A stretch of DNA of 64,000 bases, from positions 39,186 to 103,185 of the forward strand of contig JAILMW010000005.1 of assembly GCA_024692235.1 (NCBI GenBank), read 5' to 3'. Source of the stretch: Saccharofermentans sp. (GTDB lineage: Bacteria; Bacillota; Clostridia; Saccharofermentanales; Saccharofermentanaceae). Shown here in pieces: positions 8,075 to 16,662 of this stretch. Below the pieces are notes generated by a model. That model ran no database searches, was not told the origin of the DNA, and saw only the letters and a program-made list of their open reading frames with translations. The position numbers were made by a program, and so were the translations under genes. Position 1 is the first letter of the stretch, and every line of letters starts with the position of its first letter.

Positions 8075-9025
8075 TTAACTGAAGTAAATGATCTCGTTCT
8101 CGGGCTTGCTCGTGATGGCGTAGTCCTCGACCTCGAGACACGGAACCGCGACGGGAGATCCGTCACGCTGCTTATCTTCGAAGTAGCGGATGCGGCCTGT
8201 TACCTTGAGCCACTGTCCTACGGGGAATCCTGCTCCGTGTTCGTGGAAGCAGAGAAGATTGATCTGTCCTATGTCATCTGCGCAGCATGTATATGCCTGA
8301 CGCTGCAAAGCGAAGGCGCGGCCCTTGAACTCTCTGAAGACTACTGCCTGGCCTACTACCGATACGACCTTGCCGTTATATCTCTCCACATTATCGAGAG
8401 CGTCCGTGTAGAAGAGACCGAAGTCGTCGGGATCTATGACACAGGGTTCATTCTTAAGGTCGTAGGGAAGATGATCTCCTATGTCGATCATCTGATTATC
8501 TTCGCCTAAGAACGTGATGTTCATGCCGGGATTCAATGACTTGACGGAACCTCTAAGCTTAGGGATGTTGTTAACTTCAGGGTCTACTCTGTTGAAGATA
8601 ACATTATCGCAGTAACGGTAGTAATCAGCGAATATTGTCTGCATATTCCTGTAGTATTCGGAATATGTGGATGCATCTACTATGACAAGTGCAGCCGCAA
8701 GAGCCCATCTTCTGGGAACGTCGACCTTCTCGAAGAATTCCGCGGGTGATACGGAGCCGTTCCATTCCATGAAGAGGATGTCGGGCTTGTATCTCTTCTC
8801 TATGTCGAACATTAAAGCCTTGTCTACTTCTTCAGGTTCTACCGTAAGGACCGTTATATCGTCCCTGCCCATGCTCTCGGGCGTGTATTCCTCTTCGCCT
8901 TCTTCCGTGGCGAGTATGACTATCTTCTTGTCTCTGAAATTCTCCTCTGATGTCCAGGTGCATATAAACGAGGTCTTTCCGCTGTCCAGAAAGCCCGTAA
9001 AGAAATATACCAAACAGTCTTTCAT
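8075..9025 (-). CDS. CobW-like GTPase fused to a DUF1980/TIGR03943-like domain
   Basis: 316 residues. The N-terminal part is a P-loop GTPase with Walker A GFLDSGKTS (about 11-19) and LFMEWNGSVSP where COG0523 proteins have an E-x-S/T-G switch. It lacks the CxCC metal motif. The C-terminal about 110 residues (GKVVSVVGQAVVFREFKG, RQAYTCCADD, LKVTGRIRYFED) resemble the OB-like domain of TIGR03943/DUF1980 proteins (YcgQ type), which are usually encoded beside CobW GTPases with a YcgR permease. Here the two appear fused. It is first in a two-gene operon with the His-rich CobW protein, which suggests a shared metal-homeostasis job. No permease lies next to it. Confidence 0.75.
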   Translation of the reverse strand: MKDCLVYFFTGFLDSGKTSFICTWTSEENFRDKKIVILATEEGEEEYTPESMGRDDITVLTVEPEEVDKALMFDIEKRYKPDILFMEWNGSVSPAEFFEKVDVPRRWALAAALVIVDASTYSEYYRNMQTIFADYYRYCDNVIFNRVDPEVNNIPKLRGSVKSLNPGMNITFLGEDNQMIDIGDHLPYDLKNEPCVIDPDDFGLFYTDALDNVERYNGKVVSVVGQAVVFREFKGRAFALQRQAYTCCADDIGQINLLCFHEHGAGFPVGQWLKVTGRIRYFEDKQRDGSPVAVPCLEVEDYAITSKPENEIIYFS

Positions 9026-9148
9026 ATATATTACCTTCTCTTTCGAATAGTATTTTCGTATTAGCAGGCGATATTTTCAATACGTAATATGCATGAAAAT
9101 TATAATAATTATAAAAAGAGAAAGGATAATATTGCCATAAGTGGTAAA

Positions 9149-9790
9149 ATGCTTGGTATGAAGAGGATAATAATAGATCAGCAGCAGATAGCAAAGCAGG
9201 GACAGCAGCTCGCTCAGCAGGCTCAGAACGAGGTTGACAGACACGTCGGCAAATACTGCCTTATGGAGCTTAAAAACCTGGATCGTCTGCATGACGCCTT
9301 ATATTCTCCTCTTATGGATAAGGTCATGGTAACTGTAACATCTACCGGTAACCTGGGTCTTATCTGGATCTTTACGGCACTTATCCTTCTTTTATCAAGC
9401 AGATATAACGACGATCGTTCAAGGATAGGCTACGGCATCCTTATAGCTCTTTTGCTGTCGATAATGATAGGCAATCTCCTTATAAAGAACATCGCCAAGA
9501 GGAACAGGCCCTTTTTCCATAAGAACTACAAGCTTCTTATAAAGCAGCCCTGGGACTATTCTTTCCCTTCGGGGCATACTCTTGCTTCCTTTGCGGCGGC
9601 TACAGTGTTCTTCTTCATGAATTATCAGGTCGGCATAATAGCGCTTATCTACGCCTGCCTTATAGCTTTGTCGAGGCTTTATCTTCGCGTGCATTTCTTT
9701 ACCGACGTATTTTTCTCCATGGTGCTCGGAGTGGGACTCGGAGTACTTGCGATGGTACTTTATGACACGCAATTATTCGGGTTGTTATAA
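9149..9790 (+). CDS. PAP2-family membrane phosphatase
   Basis: It contains the three-part PAP2 signature: KNIAKRNRP (KxxxxxxRP), PSGH, and SRLYLRVHFFTD (SRxxxxxHxxxD). These residues form the phosphate pocket and the nucleophilic His. Five to six hydrophobic segments make it integral to the membrane. Likely substrates are lipid phosphates such as undecaprenyl pyrophosphate or phosphatidate; which one cannot be told. A Gln-rich, amphipathic N-terminus (DQQQIAKQGQQLAQQAQ) precedes the first membrane segment. The start is uncertain (9149 or 9158), and no strong ribosome site precedes either; an ATG at 9089 lies upstream of a TATAAT at 9101 and is rejected. The dus gene starts 2 bp after its stop. 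Confidence 0.85.
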   Translation: MLGMKRIIIDQQQIAKQGQQLAQQAQNEVDRHVGKYCLMELKNLDRLHDALYSPLMDKVMVTVTSTGNLGLIWIFTALILLLSSRYNDDRSRIGYGILIALLLSIMIGNLLIKNIAKRNRPFFHKNYKLLIKQPWDYSFPSGHTLASFAAATVFFFMNYQVGIIALIYACLIALSRLYLRVHFFTDVFFSMVLGVGLGVLAMVLYDTQLFGLL

Positions 9791-9792
9791 GC

Positions 9793-10797
9793 ATGAAGAT
9801 AGGTAATATCGAAATGGGGAACACCCCCGTATGTCTTGCGCCCATGGCGGGAACAAGCTCCGTTACATTCAGAGCTATCTGTGTGCAGCAGGGAGCCTCT
9901 TACGGTCCTACCGAGCTTGTAAGTGCGAGATCGATATCTTACGGCAACTTCGAAAGGAGCTTTCGCTACATGAAGATCTCTCCTTCGGAGGAGAAGATCA
10001 CAGCGATACAGCTTTTCGGCTTCGAACCGTCCGACTTTGAAGAAGCGGTAAAAGCCATATGCAGCGACGACCTTCTCAAGGACGTTGACATCATCGACAT
10101 CAATATGGGATGCCCCGTGGCGAAAGTTGTAAAGACCGGTGCCGGCAGTGCTCTTATGAATGACCCGGAAAGAGCATTTCGCATAGTAGAGAGTACAGTA
10201 AGAGCAGCAGAGAGCTTCGGCAAGACCGTTACGGTAAAGACAAGGATCGGCTTTGGTGAATTCGGACCCGCTTCCGTGGAGTTCGCGAGAGGTCTTGCGG
10301 CATCAGGCGCATCCATGGTGTGCGTTCACGGCAGGACGGCAAAGCAGATGTACGGCGGAGAAGCAGACTGGAATGCCATAAGAAAGATGAGGGATGCGGT
10401 GGCATCGGAAGGCGTGAAGTTCTTCTCTAACGGTGACGTGAAGGACGAGGAGAGTGCGCTAAGGCTACTGGATGTTACTGAAGCTGACGGTATCATGGTG
10501 GGAAGAGCAGCCATGGGCGATCCGTGGATATTTGCAAGGATAAGGGCGGCTTTAGACGGCAGGGAGACCCCTCCCGCTCCCTCTGTCAGGGAAAAATGTG
10601 ATATGCTTATTCGAGAGCTTAAAGGGACAGTCTCCAATATAGGCGAGACTACGGGGGTCAAGGAGATGAGAAGCGTTATGCCGCACTATCTCAAAGGTCT
10701 TCGAGGTGCTTCCGGCGTCAAGGTCGAGCTCTGCCGTGCGACTACGGTCAAAGAGGTGGAAGTTATTTTGAAAGGATTTTGTGATACATGGATCTGA
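9793..10797 (+). CDS. dusB: tRNA-dihydrouridine synthase
   Basis: A 334-residue FMN-dependent TIM-barrel enzyme that reduces uridines in the tRNA D-loop. Visible family signs are LAPMAGTSSVTFR near the N-terminus, INMGCPVAKV with the catalytic Cys, VHGRTAKQMYGGEADW, and SNGDVKDEESA followed by GIMVGRAAMGDPW for phosphate binding of FMN. The length is normal. DusB is the usual Bacillota member, so the symbol is given at family level. It overlaps the next gene by 10 bp and follows the PAP2 gene by 2 bp, so the three are probably one transcript. Confidence 0.9.
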   Translation: MKIGNIEMGNTPVCLAPMAGTSSVTFRAICVQQGASYGPTELVSARSISYGNFERSFRYMKISPSEEKITAIQLFGFEPSDFEEAVKAICSDDLLKDVDIIDINMGCPVAKVVKTGAGSALMNDPERAFRIVESTVRAAESFGKTVTVKTRIGFGEFGPASVEFARGLAASGASMVCVHGRTAKQMYGGEADWNAIRKMRDAVASEGVKFFSNGDVKDEESALRLLDVTEADGIMVGRAAMGDPWIFARIRAALDGRETPPAPSVREKCDMLIRELKGTVSNIGETTGVKEMRSVMPHYLKGLRGASGVKVELCRATTVKEVEVILKGFCDTWI

Positions 10798-11396
10798 TGA
10801 GTCTGTCGGGCTTCCTGCCTTCGATCTTCATGCTGATAGCGGGAATCCTCGTATGCGGTTACGGCTACAGATTCTTCAGGCTGAGCGTTACCCTCGTGGG
10901 AGCTTCAATTGGCTTTTCCCTTGGTGTGATGATTGCTACCACGATCCTGGCTTCGTTATCTCCGGTCTTCCACTGGATAATAGTCGGAGTATTTACGATC
11001 GGTATAGGCTCGGTAGCCTTTGCTTTCTATCAGAAAGCCATAATATTGATCTGCACCATAGGTGTCGGCTATTGGTTTGTCAATGATTATGCGGAGCCTT
11101 CCGTCAGGAACTGGGCGATAGGTTTGGGAATAGGTCTTGTTGTCGGCTTTGCGGCGTTTTTCCTTCAGAAGGCTGCAATCATGCTTGTGACGTCGGTAGC
11201 AGGAGCCAAGATGATCACTACCGCTGCTTTGCCGTACATATTCATGTTCCCGATGCTGCCCGTGCTGTCAAAGAGAGCAGGGGAATTCGTATTCAGAGAT
11301 GTATCTCTTCCGCCCGAGGTATTTGTACCCGGTGTATTGACTATTATCATAGCGGCTTTCGGTTTTTCAAAGCAGCTGAAAGATGACAAGAAATAA
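10788..11396 (+). CDS. DUF4203 (TMEM198-like) membrane protein
   Basis: 202 residues with seven hydrophobic segments separated by very short loops, beginning SIFMLIAGILVCGYGYRFFR and containing repeated small-residue helices (GASIGFSLG, GLGIGLVVGF). This matches the TM7SF3/TMEM198 (DUF4203) pattern. The biochemical role in bacteria is not established. The ATG at 10788 overlaps the end of the dihydrouridine synthase gene by 10 bp, so it is translationally linked. Confidence 0.65.
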   Translation: MDLMSLSGFLPSIFMLIAGILVCGYGYRFFRLSVTLVGASIGFSLGVMIATTILASLSPVFHWIIVGVFTIGIGSVAFAFYQKAIILICTIGVGYWFVNDYAEPSVRNWAIGLGIGLVVGFAAFFLQKAAIMLVTSVAGAKMITTAALPYIFMFPMLPVLSKRAGEFVFRDVSLPPEVFVPGVLTIIIAAFGFSKQLKDDKK

Positions 11397-11463
11397 TGAC
11401 AAAGAATGAGATAAAAAAGTCTTTTATCATAAATCGTTCATTAATTATTTATACAATTTTGGG

Positions 11464-11492
11464 TTGTTTTATTAAGAAACAGTCTTTATAAT
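11464..11492 (+). promoter_or_regulatory. Strong promoter of a short transcript
   Basis: TTGTTT (11464-11469), exactly 17 bases, TATAAT (11487-11492). The predicted start near 11499 is directly followed by a hairpin and then, 70 bases later, by a terminator. Confidence 0.7.
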
Positions 11493-11498
11493 GAGGTC

Positions 11499-11610
11499 AC
11501 AAGGATGAAAGTAACATCCTTATTGAATCAGACAATTTTCTATATCTATCCCTTATTCCATGTTGAGGGCATCCCGATTGCATAACATTCGGGATGCTTT
11601 CAATATTTTT
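11499..11610 (+). ncRNA. Candidate small RNA (~110 nt)
   Basis: The segment is bounded by a near-consensus promoter and an intrinsic terminator. At the 5' end AAGGATG (11501-11507) and CATCCTT (11515-11521) form a perfect 7-bp stem with a 7-base loop. Positions 11522-11568 are A/T-rich and look single-stranded. GCATCCCGA (11569-11577) and TCGGGATGC (11589-11597) form a perfect 9-bp terminator stem followed by a T-rich tail. It resembles no family known to me. A 26-codon reading frame (11505-11585) exists within it, but its ATG lies in the 5' hairpin about 6 bases from the predicted RNA end and its stop lies in the terminator loop, so a non-coding role is favoured. Confidence 0.55.
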
Positions 11611-11621
11611 AGGGGTTTTTC

Positions 11622-12578
11622 TCAGTTGACTTTGTTTATTGGCGTGCCATCTAAGTAAGCTTTTATATTCTCCGCACACATATCGATAAGTCTTATCCTG
11701 GTCTCCCTTGGTGCCCATGCCGTATGAGGAGTAAGTATCGTATTGGGGGAAGTAAGAAGAGGGTTATCCGCCTTCATGGGTTCGACGCTTACGACGTCAG
11801 CCGCATAGCCTGCAACTTTGCCGCTCTTTAATGCTTCTGCCATATCTTCTTCGTTGACAAGAGGTCCTCTGGCGGCATTTATGATGATGACGCCGTCCTT
11901 TAAGTTCTTAATGCTCTCCTTATTGATAAGATCTTTTGTTTCCTCCGTAAGCGGGCTGTGAAGAGAGATCACATCAGCGTCGGCAAATGCTTCCTCCGCG
12001 GGAGCAAACCTGATGCCGTCATCTTCCTTATTCTTCGGCATATGGTGAGGTACGGCGGTAACGTTCATGCCCAGGGCCTTGAATATCTGCGCCACGCGCC
12101 TTCCTATCTTACCGTAGCCGAATACTACCGCGTTCTTGTTCCAAAGCTCGGTCAGAGGTCTTTTCCAGTAGCAGAACTGAGGCGATCTTACCCAGTCCCC
12201 GTCCTTTACGGAATCGCTGTGAAGACCTGCGTTGTTTGTAAGTTCCAGAAGGAGTGCCACCGTCATCTGAGCCGTGGCGAAAGTGCTGTATTCGGGAACA
12301 TTGGTGACGGTGATCCCGTGCCTGGTGCAGGCTTTAAGATCGACGACGTTATAACCCGTTGCAAGGACGCCTATATACTTAAGGTCAGGGAGCTGCTCTA
12401 TTACTTCCGCAGTGAAAGCGGTCTTGTTGGTGATGCAGATCTGTGCGCCTTTTGCTCTTTCCACGAGCTGATCGGGGGAAGTTACGTCGTAGACCGTAAG
12501 ATCTCCGAAGCTTTCTATCTTCTCCCAGGATATATCACCGGGATTTGCCGCGGAACCGTCAAGTATAACTATCTTCAT
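11622..12578 (-). CDS. D-isomer-specific 2-hydroxyacid dehydrogenase
   Basis: 318 residues with the two-domain NAD-dependent D-2-hydroxyacid dehydrogenase layout. The Rossmann motif is FGYGKIG, and the catalytic triad is visible as Arg in INAARGPLVNE, Glu in DVVSVEPM and His in LTPHTAW. The closest types are D-glycerate/hydroxypyruvate reductases and D-lactate dehydrogenases; the exact substrate is not decided. The start at 12578 is fixed by GGGAGG 7 bp upstream; a TTG reading at 12593 would use that site as codons. It is alone on the minus strand, with the candidate small RNA converging on its 3' end. Confidence 0.85.
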   Translation of the reverse strand: MKIVILDGSAANPGDISWEKIESFGDLTVYDVTSPDQLVERAKGAQICITNKTAFTAEVIEQLPDLKYIGVLATGYNVVDLKACTRHGITVTNVPEYSTFATAQMTVALLLELTNNAGLHSDSVKDGDWVRSPQFCYWKRPLTELWNKNAVVFGYGKIGRRVAQIFKALGMNVTAVPHHMPKNKEDDGIRFAPAEEAFADADVISLHSPLTEETKDLINKESIKNLKDGVIIINAARGPLVNEEDMAEALKSGKVAGYAADVVSVEPMKADNPLLTSPNTILTPHTAWAPRETRIRLIDMCAENIKAYLDGTPINKVN

Positions 12579-12667
12579 GTCTTTGCCTCCCAAGGTTATT
12601 GATGGAATTAACGTACACTATGTTACAATCAATTATATGACAACACTCCGATCAAGGGAGGGCAGAT

Positions 12668-13729
12668 ATGTATCTTTATTGTTTTGCACGCTCGAAAAGA
12701 GCCAAGGATATCGGAAACCGTCTTCTTCAGAAGTCGGAGGGTGAGTGGATAATGGATTCCGAGAGCTTCGTAGTCGGATTAAGGGAGCAGGGAGACAGAG
12801 TAGACGGAGCAGTAGTCCTGATCCTTCCCGCAGAGGCCGCAGTAAAGCTCTTGATCGACAGGCTCTATCCCGAAGACATAAAGTACCCGGTCATTCAGCT
12901 GTCCCCCGACGGTACATACGCGGGAGTACTTAAGTCCGCAGGATACAATACATACGAGATACTTACAAAGATCTGCAGTATAACGGGCGCGAAGGCTATA
13001 TCCTCCAACGAGGACAGAGGAGACTTTGCTCCCGACCTTAAAAAGACAATAGAAGAATACAATATGTCCGTCAGCGATCCCGCTCTTCTTGACGAGATAT
13101 GCTCCAAGATAAATGCCGGACTTTCCGTAAATATATATAGTGACATACCTCTTCATATGTCGGAGCCGGTCCTTGATACATTAAGCTACTCTCCTTTTAT
13201 ATTCAGGAATAACCAGAAGGGCCAGATGGAGAAGGCTTTCGTTAGTTCCTGCAGCGCAGAGGAGTATTCTGTCTTTATAACCTGTTCCACGCTTCCCGAG
13301 GTGGAGGATAAGGGCAGATGCCTTGTGCTCGTTCCGAGGATAATAGTAGTAGGTATGGAGATAGCGGGAAGAGCAGATCCCGATTATGCGGTAGAGACCG
13401 TAGTCAATACTTTACGAAATCACGAGATAGATCCCGGTGCGGTATGTACCGTAGCCGTCTCTGCGGTAGCAAGGGAGAATCCCGCCATAGATGCGATAGC
13501 AGAGAAGTTGGGATGCTTTATAACATCCTTTGACGGTCGTCTTATCAAGGCGGTGCACGTTCCCCTTAATGCCACATACTCGGGAGAGAAGACAGGTGCT
13601 GATATGTGTACTGCCGCAGCATGCCTTGCTTCCGACAACGGCAGGATCCTGGTAAGAAGAGCGGGAGACAGAAATTCCATCATCCTTACCGCCATGGCAA
13701 AGAAGGGTAATCTTATCCTCACAAAATAA
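12668..13729 (+). CDS. CbiG-like protein (cobalt-precorrin-5A hydrolase family)
   Basis: 353 residues. The order fits CbiG: an N-terminal domain of about 110 residues, a central part (about 120-200), and a C-terminal domain with CTVAVSAVARENPAIDAIAEKLG and then PLNATYSGEKTGADMCTAAACLAS, matching the conserved end of CbiG. CbiG opens the delta-lactone of cobalt-precorrin-5A in anaerobic B12 synthesis. No other cobalamin gene lies in this window, so the role is uncertain. The start at 12668 has GGGAGGG 6 bp upstream. The sequence is divergent at the start of the C-terminal domain. It may be a remnant of a salvage or B12 locus, or a repurposed paralogue. Confidence 0.65.
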   Translation: MYLYCFARSKRAKDIGNRLLQKSEGEWIMDSESFVVGLREQGDRVDGAVVLILPAEAAVKLLIDRLYPEDIKYPVIQLSPDGTYAGVLKSAGYNTYEILTKICSITGAKAISSNEDRGDFAPDLKKTIEEYNMSVSDPALLDEICSKINAGLSVNIYSDIPLHMSEPVLDTLSYSPFIFRNNQKGQMEKAFVSSCSAEEYSVFITCSTLPEVEDKGRCLVLVPRIIVVGMEIAGRADPDYAVETVVNTLRNHEIDPGAVCTVAVSAVARENPAIDAIAEKLGCFITSFDGRLIKAVHVPLNATYSGEKTGADMCTAAACLASDNGRILVRRAGDRNSIILTAMAKKGNLILTK

Positions 13730-13768
13730 CTGCAACAACATTCCCAATAAGTTCGTCATCAAGTAAGA

Positions 13769-13795
13769 GAGCAGTCGAAGACTTCGGCTGTTCTT
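13769..13795 (+). terminator. Possible terminator after the CbiG-like gene
   Basis: AGCAGTCGAAG and CTTCGGCTGTT form a tight inverted repeat ending near 13792, followed by a short TTCTT tail. The tail is weak, so this could be a structure in the next gene's leader instead. Confidence 0.4.
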
Positions 13796-13837
13796 AGGAT
13801 AGAGCAAAACTCCGATATATTTCGAAAGGAGACAGAT

Positions 13838-16474
13838 ATGAAAAACTTTAGGAAAGCAACGGCGTGCCTCATCATGGCATCCATGGTATTCACGCTGGTC
13901 CCTTTGTCGGGATGCGGTAAGAAGAAGGGACCCATGGGGAGCAACGAGGTCCTGACTGACGATTCTCCCTGGTTCGATATCAACAAGACGGTATTAGAGA
14001 AGAGTTATGATCCGTCGGAATTCGATTACAGTTGGTCTGATTATGTAGGTATCGCAAATGATCACATTGTGATGTACATGAGCGGAAGTTACCCAGTTCC
14101 CGATGACGTAAACTGGTCGACCATGAGTTATTCGGATTACAGTGCCGAGAGGCTCGATATCTATTCTATGGACGGAGAGCTTGAAAATACCATAGATCTG
14201 ATCGAGATCGTTAACGGATCGGACGTATTCGACAGTATCGATCCGGAAGAACTCGAAGGAGATACTAACTTCGGCTTGAGTGCTGTCGGCAACAGGATCA
14301 ACGTTTCCTCCAAGGGCGAGGGAGAAGAGGAAGAAGAGGACGAAGCCGAGGAAGATGAAGAACCTTCTTCCGGTGAAGATGAGCAGGAGATAACGGACGA
14401 AGAAGATATCGAGTCCGGTGAAGACGAAGAGCTTCTCGATCCCAGAGAGTGCTGGTACTCCGGCGGGATCGAAGTTGACGGAGACTATATCACGGTCGAT
14501 GTCTACTGCTATGTAGGACAGGGACACGATTATCTGTTCACGATAGATCCTTCCGACGGATCCCTTATCTCTGCCGAGGAAGTGGAGCAGGTATCGAGCG
14601 GTATCGATATCGAGGACGGTTCATCCGAGGGTACTACCGTCGTAAACGGTTATTCTATCGAGAAGTTCTGGCTCTGGGGAGACGACAGTTCATATATCCT
14701 GGTGGTTACTGATCCCGACGGAGAGCAGACGGTATTCGATCTTCGTGAAGAGATCCCCGACTTGTCGATCTACGATATCCCTAACTTCATTCCTGTCAGC
14801 GATACGGAAGTTATCTTCCCGATGAGCATCTCGGGCAGCAGCGAGGACAAGTTCGGTATCATCGATCTTGACGCTATGACGGCCAAGGAATATACGGATG
14901 ACACGGACTGGATCACGGTCGACCTCTGGGGACTTGATTATCTTGAAGGCCTCGGATGCTATGCGATGAGTGAAGACGGACTTACTCTTCTTGATTTTGA
15001 GAATAAGGAAGAGACGGTTCTCTTCGACTATAACTGGTGCAACATCAACCGTTACGATGTACAGAGCCTTCAGCTCATAAGCTATTCGGAGGATGAACTC
15101 GTATTCGCAGGATCCGTATGGCAGGGTTCGGGATCTTACTACAACTTCAATGACGATAGCGAGATCCAGATCTTAAAGCTCACCAGGGCAGCATCTAATC
15201 CCAATACCGGAAAGACGGTCCTCGTAGCAGCTACAACAGAATATCTTAACTATACGATGTGTGAGGCTATCTGCGTCTTCAATGAACAAAGCAGCGATTA
15301 CTATATTTCCATCTGTAATGACTATTCGCTTGATAAGTTCGTAGAGTATTCTGATGACGATGAAGACTCTACAGCAGCATATCTGGAAGCTTCGTCGCAG
15401 CTCACCGACCAGCTGGCCATCGATCTTATGGCGGGTGAGGGACCTGACATCATACTTGATGCTACGTCTTTCTACCAGCTCAATAATGATGATTATCTGC
15501 TGGATGTCTCCGACAGGATACCTTCGGAAGGGTATTTCAATAACGTATTCGAAGCTTCGAAGATAGACGGCAAGCTGTATCAGGTGCCGCTTACCTTCGC
15601 GATGGAAGGTATCATCACACGTCAAAGTTATGTGGAAGACGGTCAGCAGGGCTTCACTTTCGATCAGTATCAGGAATTCGTAAGTGACGTGTGCAACGGT
15701 ACCGATCCTATGAACAACGGTACGCAGCTTGATTTCTTTGTAGAGTGTTTCATGGCGATGAACGACCAGTTCATCAATGACGGCAGGGTAGACTATGATA
15801 ATGAAGCTTTCAGGGCTATGGCCGAATATGTAAAGGATAATGTCGTTGATGTATATGAAGATGAGTATGCCATGTCGGGTTCCATGATCGATTACGGTTA
15901 CCCCGAGGGTGAAGAGGAGAGTCCTGCTACGTATGATTCTTATGCATCCTTCAAGTCATTGATCGAGAGCTTTGCAAAATACGACGATGTGACGATCCTC
16001 GGTATCCCTTCCTATGACGGAAGAGGCCCGCTTCTTGCAGTCGGTTCATCCGCAGCTATATCAGCACAGACTCAGGAGCCTGATGCGTGCTGGTCTTTCA
16101 TAGAGACTTTGCTCTCCGAGGATATACAGACGATCTACGGAACGAGCGACTATTGTACTCCCGTCAATCTGGCTGCTTTTGAGAATACAGGTCATGATGC
16201 TATCGATGACTATAATGCATACGTAGCCGATGCCACGAGATGGGCTACTGAAGCGGATATCCGCGAGATGGGTCTTTATGAGATCGACGATTCCTGTATT
16301 GACGATTTTAAGGCGATGATCGAATCGTGTTCTCAGGTCGCTTCACAGGATTCCGCGGTCATCACCATAGTAAGAGAGGAGATGCCTGCATACTTCTCCG
16401 GCCAGAAGGAGATAGACGACGTTATCTCTGTCATGGAGGATCGTGTACAGACTTTCCTGGACGAGCGCGGATAG
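13838..16474 (+). CDS. Large lipoprotein with C-terminal sugar solute-binding domain, copy 1
   Basis: 878 residues with a lipoprotein signal ending in the lipobox LSGC; AAAGGAG precedes the ATG. Residues about 30-460 form a long N-terminal domain rich in DG/GD turns and aromatic strands, with an acidic Glu/Asp tract (about 155-205). The rest (from about 460, GKTVLVAATTEYLNY) is a family-1-like solute-binding domain with LMAGEGPDIILDA, DGKLYQVPL, DPDACWSFIETLL-type segments (actual EPDACWSFIETLL) and a closing VMEDRVQTFLDERG. It should bind a carbohydrate outside the cell and deliver it to a permease. It is the most diverged of three tandem paralogues and has its own terminator. The N-terminal domain is unassigned; a propeller-like fold is a guess. 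Confidence 0.8.
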   Translation: MKNFRKATACLIMASMVFTLVPLSGCGKKKGPMGSNEVLTDDSPWFDINKTVLEKSYDPSEFDYSWSDYVGIANDHIVMYMSGSYPVPDDVNWSTMSYSDYSAERLDIYSMDGELENTIDLIEIVNGSDVFDSIDPEELEGDTNFGLSAVGNRINVSSKGEGEEEEEDEAEEDEEPSSGEDEQEITDEEDIESGEDEELLDPRECWYSGGIEVDGDYITVDVYCYVGQGHDYLFTIDPSDGSLISAEEVEQVSSGIDIEDGSSEGTTVVNGYSIEKFWLWGDDSSYILVVTDPDGEQTVFDLREEIPDLSIYDIPNFIPVSDTEVIFPMSISGSSEDKFGIIDLDAMTAKEYTDDTDWITVDLWGLDYLEGLGCYAMSEDGLTLLDFENKEETVLFDYNWCNINRYDVQSLQLISYSEDELVFAGSVWQGSGSYYNFNDDSEIQILKLTRAASNPNTGKTVLVAATTEYLNYTMCEAICVFNEQSSDYYISICNDYSLDKFVEYSDDDEDSTAAYLEASSQLTDQLAIDLMAGEGPDIILDATSFYQLNNDDYLLDVSDRIPSEGYFNNVFEASKIDGKLYQVPLTFAMEGIITRQSYVEDGQQGFTFDQYQEFVSDVCNGTDPMNNGTQLDFFVECFMAMNDQFINDGRVDYDNEAFRAMAEYVKDNVVDVYEDEYAMSGSMIDYGYPEGEEESPATYDSYASFKSLIESFAKYDDVTILGIPSYDGRGPLLAVGSSAAISAQTQEPDACWSFIETLLSEDIQTIYGTSDYCTPVNLAAFENTGHDAIDDYNAYVADATRWATEADIREMGLYEIDDSCIDDFKAMIESCSQVASQDSAVITIVREEMPAYFSGQKEIDDVISVMEDRVQTFLDERG

Positions 16475-16497
16475 CGTAAGATCACTTTATAAGCCGC

Positions 16498-16541
16498 ATC
16501 CCCCTTTATTGTTTCCAAGGAAACTTTAAGGGGGATTTTTC
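16498..16541 (+). terminator. Terminator after solute-binding copy 1
   Basis: ATCCCCCTT (16498-16506) pairs with AAGGGGGAT (16528-16536); an inner GTTTCC/GGAAAC hairpin fills the loop, and a T-run follows. Confidence 0.85.
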
Positions 16542-16577
16542 TATCTTAATCGTTTTTTAACCTTTTCTTACAGAATT

Positions 16578-16662
16578 GTTAGACCACTTCGGAAATGACT
16601 TCTATATAATCGATAAATGTAAATACATGATTTGTATGCATGAATAAGGAGGCAACAAAAAT
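16578..16662 (+). repeat. Duplicated promoter/leader module, copy A
   Basis: The segment from GTTAGACCACTTCGG through TATATAATCGATAAATGTA to AAGGAGGCAACAAAA before the start codon is almost identical to 19450-19535, upstream of paralogue 3. It holds a TATAAT (16605-16610) but no clear -35 hexamer at 17 bp; TTAGA lies about 20 bp upstream in every copy. An activator-dependent promoter is a reasonable reading. Confidence 0.75.

Noticed and set aside
9026..9088. A possible Zur-type operator before the CobW operon
   Set aside because: The sequence is A/T-rich but no convincing 9-1-9 palindrome of the Zur type can be seen.
11505..11585. A 26-codon frame in the candidate small RNA
   Set aside because: The start codon is part of the 5' hairpin, close to the predicted RNA end, and the stop is in the terminator loop. 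Kept only as an alternative reading of the RNA.
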